Assembly: GCA_041391725.1 (NCBI GenBank)
Contig: JAWKNL010000009.1
Location: 1 to 64,000 of the forward strand
DNA: 64,000 nt
Reading direction: 5' to 3'
Source: JAGQVA01 sp041391725
GTDB taxonomy: Bacteria; Bacteroidota; Bacteroidia; J057
A program made the translations under genes and the position numbers. Below the pieces are notes generated by a model. That model was not told the origin of the DNA, ran no database searches, and saw only the letters and a program-made list of their open reading frames with translations. Positions 60,640 through 64,000 of the stretch are shown piece by piece (within the stretch, counting starts at the first letter, position 1; each line of letters begins with the position of its first letter).

Positions 60640-61923
60640 TTAAACTGTCAAAGGCTCCGTTGAAAGAATCTGCTCCCTGTCTGGCCCTACAGATACAAAT
60701 GATACCGGGACTTCGAGATAAGCTTCCAGTGCATCGATATAATTGCAAAGGGCGGGAGGCAGATCTTCTTTTAATCTTGCACCGGAAATATCGGTTTTCC
60801 ACCCGGGGAAAGTATCATAAACAGGTTCCAGCCTGGTTGAATCCATGTCAAAAGGCACTTCGGTAGTTACGCCTGCTTCTGTAACATAGCCTGTACAAAC
60901 CGAAATTTCATCGAGCATGGAAAGCACATCGGCTTTTGTCATGATCAGATCCGTTACACCGTTGAGTTGGACTGCGTATTTTAGCAGCGGCAGGTCGATC
61001 CAGCCTGTTCGGCGTGGGCGGCCTGTGGTAGCGCCAAATTCGGAACCTTCTTGTCGTATTCTTTCTCCGAGTTCGTCATTGAGTTCAGTAGGAAACGGGC
61101 CGCTGCCTACACGAGTACAGTAGGCCTTAAAAATGCCAAAAACTCTACCAATTTCTTTAGGAGGTATTCCCAGTCCGACACAGGCGCCGGCTGTGGTGGT
61201 ATTGGAACTGGTGACGAAAGGATAGCTGCCAAACTCGATATCAAGGAGGGTTCCCTGTGCGCCTTCAGCGAGGACTTTTTTACCTGCTTTCAGGGCATTG
61301 GCCAGCATATATTCGGTATTGACGAGGTTGAGCTCACAGAGGAAATCAATGGCTTCGCGGAAAGCGTCTTCGGTTTCTGAGAGATCGTATTCGTAGCCAA
61401 AATATTCATCGAGCATCCGGCGGTGTTTGGCCAGAAGGAACTGGTATTTTTGTTCAAAATCACCTGCAACAAGATCGCCTACCCGGAGGCCGTTTCTGCC
61501 GGTTTTATCCATATAAGTTGGGCCAATGCCGCGGAGGGTCGAACCAATTTTTTTATCGCCCTTTGACTGTTCAGAGGCTGCATCGAGCAATTTGTGGGAA
61601 GGCAGGATGAGATGTGCTCTTTTGGAGATATAAAGTTGATCCCTGATATTTTTCCCTGACTTTTCGAGCGTTTCAATCTCTTTTTTGAGGGTAATAGGAT
61701 CGAGTACTACTCCATTTCCGATAATGCAGTCGGTACCGGGGTGGAATATCCCGGAGGGAATGAGGTGGAGCACATATTTTGTATTGTCAAAAACAATGGT
61801 GTGGCCGGCGTTGGGCCCACCCTGAAAGCGTGCAACGATATCGTATTGAGGAGTAAAGACATCGACGACTTTTCCTTTTCCTTCATCTCCCCATTGCAAA
61901 CCCAGCAATACATCTACAGGCAT
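60640..61923 (-). CDS. purA: Adenylosuccinate synthetase
   Basis: 427 residues, standard length. It begins VDVLLGLQWGDEGKGKVVD (GTP-binding P-loop), followed by RFQGGPNAGHTIVF with the catalytic His, GTLRGIGPTYMDKTGRNGLRVGD, EGAQGTLLDIEFGSYPFVTSSNTTTAGAC, TTGRPRRTGWIDL and SVGPDREQIL. It joins IMP and aspartate with GTP to form adenylosuccinate in the AMP branch. It lies 24 bp downstream of the STAS gene on the same strand. Confidence 0.97.
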   Translation of the reverse strand: MPVDVLLGLQWGDEGKGKVVDVFTPQYDIVARFQGGPNAGHTIVFDNTKYVLHLIPSGIFHPGTDCIIGNGVVLDPITLKKEIETLEKSGKNIRDQLYISKRAHLILPSHKLLDAASEQSKGDKKIGSTLRGIGPTYMDKTGRNGLRVGDLVAGDFEQKYQFLLAKHRRMLDEYFGYEYDLSETEDAFREAIDFLCELNLVNTEYMLANALKAGKKVLAEGAQGTLLDIEFGSYPFVTSSNTTTAGACVGLGIPPKEIGRVFGIFKAYCTRVGSGPFPTELNDELGERIRQEGSEFGATTGRPRRTGWIDLPLLKYAVQLNGVTDLIMTKADVLSMLDEISVCTGYVTEAGVTTEVPFDMDSTRLEPVYDTFPGWKTDISGARLKEDLPPALCNYIDALEAYLEVPVSFVSVGPDREQILSTEPLTV

Positions 61924-61947
61924 AGCGGTTGAATTATAAATTGAAAA

Positions 61948-62289
61948 TCAGATGACAAATCCCAGAATAGCTTCTTCCTCTGTTGGAAATATTTTGAAAA
62001 TCGTGTTTAGTTTGGTGATAATCAGCAGATTCATAATAAAAGAAGAAGGATTGGCGAGGTAAACATCCCCTCCATGTTTGCGGGCCTTGGTGAGAAGCGT
62101 AATCAACACACCCAGGCCGCTGGAGTTGATATGCTGAAGATGTTGCAGGCTGATTACGAACTTCCGGGAGTTGTTGTCCAGAAATTCGCTGAAAGATTCG
62201 GTAAGCGGTATGCCATCCGTTTCTCCGATCAGATTTCCTTTCAGGTGATAAACTACAACCTGATCGGAGTTGGTTGTCCGAAATTCCAT
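61948..62289 (-). CDS. STAS domain protein (anti-sigma factor antagonist-like)
   Basis: 113 residues, one STAS domain. VVYHLKGNLIGETDGIPLTESFSEFL and KFVISLQHLQHINSSGLGVLITLLTKARKHGGDVYLANPS are the classic layout; the serine of INSSGLG is the usual phosphorylation site for a cognate kinase (SpoIIAA/RsbV-like). No such kinase is close by. It follows the Fur-type gene after 6 bp and precedes purA, so all three may be co-transcribed. Confidence 0.9.
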   Translation of the reverse strand: MEFRTTNSDQVVVYHLKGNLIGETDGIPLTESFSEFLDNNSRKFVISLQHLQHINSSGLGVLITLLTKARKHGGDVYLANPSSFIMNLLIITKLNTIFKIFPTEEEAILGFVI

Positions 62290-62295
62290 ATATAC

Positions 62296-62808
62296 CTATT
62301 GGTTATTTCCCTTTCTGCCTTCACAGTTTTCATTTCTGCACTGGCCATAAATCGTAAGGGAGTGGTGTAAAACATCAAAATCGAGAATTTGCCCGATGGT
62401 TTTTTCTATTTCACCGAGTCGGGGATCACAAAACTCCATGACTTTGCCGCAAAAAGAGCAGATCATATGGTCGTGTTGTTTATATCCGTAAGATTTTTCA
62501 TACAGCGCCTGGGAAGAGCCAAACTGATGTTTTTTTACCAGGTCGCACTCTACCAACAGGTCGAGCGTATTATAGACTGTAGCTCTGCTTACCCGGTAGT
62601 GATTGTTTTTCATGTGAATATACAAAGATTCTACGTCGAAGTGATCAGACCTTTGGTAAATCTCTTCGAGTATGGCGAATCTTTCCGGGGTTTTTCGCTG
62701 CCTTTTTTGGTCCAGATAACCGGCGAAAATGGCCTTTACCTCCTGAATCCGTTCTTTCTGCTTAATCGGGGGATATCCGGCAGTAGTATTGTGATTTTTT
62801 CCTGTCAA
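62296..62808 (-). CDS. Fur family transcriptional regulator
   Basis: About 170 residues if started at the TTG at 62808; no ATG is available in the conserved part, and the longer frame from 62955 overlaps the small gene at 62861 with poor composition. The winged helix has RKTPERFAILEEIYQRSDHFDVESLYIHMK and RVSRATVYNTLDLLVECDLV. The dimerisation domain has HDHMICSFCGKVMEFCDPRL, the HxHxxCxxC metal-site segment, and a C-terminal CxxxxC pair that binds structural zinc. Fur, Zur or PerR type cannot be separated by these motifs. A TACCTTTG box (62813-62806) overlaps the proposed start, so the real start may lie further in. Confidence 0.87.
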   Translation of the reverse strand: MTGKNHNTTAGYPPIKQKERIQEVKAIFAGYLDQKRQRKTPERFAILEEIYQRSDHFDVESLYIHMKNNHYRVSRATVYNTLDLLVECDLVKKHQFGSSQALYEKSYGYKQHDHMICSFCGKVMEFCDPRLGEIEKTIGQILDFDVLHHSLTIYGQCRNENCEGRKGNNQ

Positions 62809-62860
62809 AGGTAAAAAAACCGCATGTATCCATAACCGGCAGGAGAAAGGGGGGGAGTTT

Positions 62861-62998
62861 TCAGGCTTTCCGGCGGTTTTTTTTGCTTTTTGTTTTTCCT
62901 TCGGAGGCTTCATGCAGGGTACGTTGGATAGCCCAATAGGTAAAGTAGAAACCACCGGCTACAATTAAAACCAGAATAATGGTTGAGAAGGTGTTCAT
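62861..62998 (-). CDS. Small membrane protein (45 residues)
   Basis: ATG at 62998, TGA at 62863-62861. The first 25 residues are a membrane helix (STIILVLIVAGGFYFTYWAI), followed by a polar, strongly basic tail ending KSKKNRRKA, the positive-inside arrangement of a single-pass inner membrane protein. It is not homologous to anything I recognise. It lies between the groEL terminator and the Fur-type gene, on the same strand, overlapping the poor N-terminal extension of the latter frame. Confidence 0.55.
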   Translation of the reverse strand: MNTFSTIILVLIVAGGFYFTYWAIQRTLHEASEGKTKSKKNRRKA

Positions 62999-63034
62999 AA
63001 TTGGAGGCTTTAGTAGTGTTCCTTTCCACAATAT

Positions 63035-63075
63035 AAAAAAAATATAAAAAAAAAGCTGCCCTTTCGGACAGCTTT
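63035..63075 (-). terminator. Terminator of groEL
   Basis: AAAGCTG-CCC / GGA-CAGCTTT stem (63052-63075) with a TTTC loop; a long T run follows on the minus strand. Confidence 0.85.
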
Positions 63076-63108
63076 GTATCTATTATTTCGAATGGTAGGG
63101 GCGATGAA

Positions 63109-64000
63109 TTACATCATGCCACCCATGCCACCGCCCATACCACCGTGATGATGGCCGGCACCTTCTGATTCGGGTTCGGGCTCATCGGTAATCACAGCTT
63201 CTGTGGTCAGGAGCATACCTGCAATAGAAGCAGCATTTTCCAGGGCAGTTCTCGCCACTTTCGTCGGGTCGATGATACCGGTCTGGAAGAAGTTTTCATA
63301 TTGCTCATTGCGGGCATTAAAACCATAGTCGAGGTCATCGCTGGACATCACTGCATTGAGGATAACACCTGCTTCGAGGCCAGCGTTTTCAACGATCTGA
63401 CGGAGCGGCTCTTCGAGCGCACGGCGTACGATGGCCACACCAATACCTACGTCACCTTTGAGGAAGTTGTCATTGATACCACCACGACCGGCTTTCAGGG
63501 CAGCGATAGCGCGAACCAGCGCTACACCACCACCGGGGATGATACCTTCTTCAACCGCAGCTTTGGTTGCATGGAGGGCGTCATCAACGCGGTCTTTTTT
63601 CTCTTTCATTTCCACTTCGGTAGCAGCACCTACATAAAGTACCGCAACACCGCCGGAAAGTTTGGCAAGACGCTCCTGCAGTTTTTCGCGGTCGTAGTCA
63701 GAAGTGGTTGTTTCGATCTGAGATTTGATCTGTTTGATACGTGCAGCAATCAGTTCAGTGTCGCCACCGCCATCAACAATAGTTGTATTGTCTTTGTCGA
63801 TGGAAACCTTTTTGCTGATACCCAGCATATCGAGGGTGGTATTTTCGAGTTTAAATCCACGCTCTTCTGAAATCACCTGACCACCGGTAAGGATGGCGAT
63901 GTCTTCCAGCATAGCTTTTCTGCGGTCGCCGAAGCCAGGAGCTTTTACAGCAGCAACTTTCAGTGAACCACGGATTTTGTTGACTACGAGGGTAGCAAGT
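63109..64000 (-). CDS. groL: Chaperonin GroEL, C-terminal part (cut by window end)
   Basis: The frame enters from the right edge (VVNKIRGSLKVAAVKAPGFGDRRKAMLEDIAILTGG) and ends at 63109, covering roughly the last 295 of about 545 residues: the end of the apical domain, intermediate domain and the C-terminal equatorial domain (VEEGIIPGGGVALVRA, DYGFNARNEQYENFFQTGIIDPTKVARTALENAASIAG). The tail has HHH followed by GGM repeats, the flexible C-terminal sequence inside the cavity. GroES would normally be upstream, outside the window. A terminator follows. Confidence 0.98.
   Translation of the reverse strand, partial: LATLVVNKIRGSLKVAAVKAPGFGDRRKAMLEDIAILTGGQVISEERGFKLENTTLDMLGISKKVSIDKDNTTIVDGGGDTELIAARIKQIKSQIETTTSDYDREKLQERLAKLSGGVAVLYVGAATEVEMKEKKDRVDDALHATKAAVEEGIIPGGGVALVRAIAALKAGRGGINDNFLKGDVGIGVAIVRRALEEPLRQIVENAGLEAGVILNAVMSSDDLDYGFNARNEQYENFFQTGIIDPTKVARTALENAASIAGMLLTTEAVITDEPEPESEGAGHHHGGMGGGMGGMM

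Overview
The window is a chromosomal segment of a member of the Bacteroidota, most likely of the Saprospiria/Chitinophagia type. This rests on type IX secretion (T9SS) C-terminal sorting domains of both kinds, long gliding-motility-associated repeat proteins, a DUF5723/OmpA fusion protein, a FecA-like TonB receptor, a trimeric succinate dehydrogenase with a cytochrome b558 anchor, and promoters of the TTTG-(19-21)-TAnnTTTG type (best example in front of tRNA-Leu at 360-391). The genus is not determinable from this window.

Layout: 1-350 holds the 3' end of a serine-recombinase-like gene running into a tRNA-Leu (a likely element/chromosome junction). 399-6792 carries an oxidoreductase, a trans-sulfuration PLP enzyme and a three-gene efflux operon (lipoprotein adaptor, MacB-like permease, TolC). 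6933-11186 is an AT-rich, overlapping three-gene operon (P-loop ATPase, TPR protein, Mrr-like nuclease) sitting directly behind the enolase terminator; it is the best candidate for an uncharacterised defence or signalling system. 11256-15757 is housekeeping (enolase, omega-amidase-like nitrilase, inositol phosphatase family). 15788-20242 has an ankyrin protein, an ABC ATPase and an AraC regulator. 20330-23723 is sdhCAB. 23925-30498 has YceI, dihydrolipoyl dehydrogenase, an MsbA-like exporter, a lipoprotein, an acetyltransferase and an esterase. 30511-37220 contains a frameshifted TonB receptor, an orphan fatty acyl-AMP ligase with carrier domain, and a histidine kinase split by an amber codon plus its receiver protein. 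37223-50918 is surface biology: an OmpA fusion and two very large secreted proteins with type B T9SS tails, the second (about 2070 residues) broken by a one-base frameshift. 50925-53467 has an HTTM/gamma-carboxylase-like membrane protein and a class V aminotransferase. 53479-57745 is an aromatic amino acid operon (prephenate dehydratase, aminotransferase, prephenate dehydrogenase, DAHP synthase-chorismate mutase) preceded by a textbook-like attenuator with a Phe/Tyr-rich leader peptide. 57748-64000 has a lytic transglycosylase, a secreted nuclease, a WG-repeat protein, purA, a STAS protein, a Fur-family regulator, an unlisted 45-residue membrane protein, and the 3' part of groEL.

The strongest new observations are (1) the Phe/Tyr attenuator upstream of the aromatic operon, (2) the ATPase-TPR-Mrr operon, and (3) a three-unit higher-order repeat in the giant secreted protein. 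Three genes are interrupted (one A-tract and one G-tract frameshift, one in-frame TAG); raw reads are needed to tell sequence error from real loss or phase variation.
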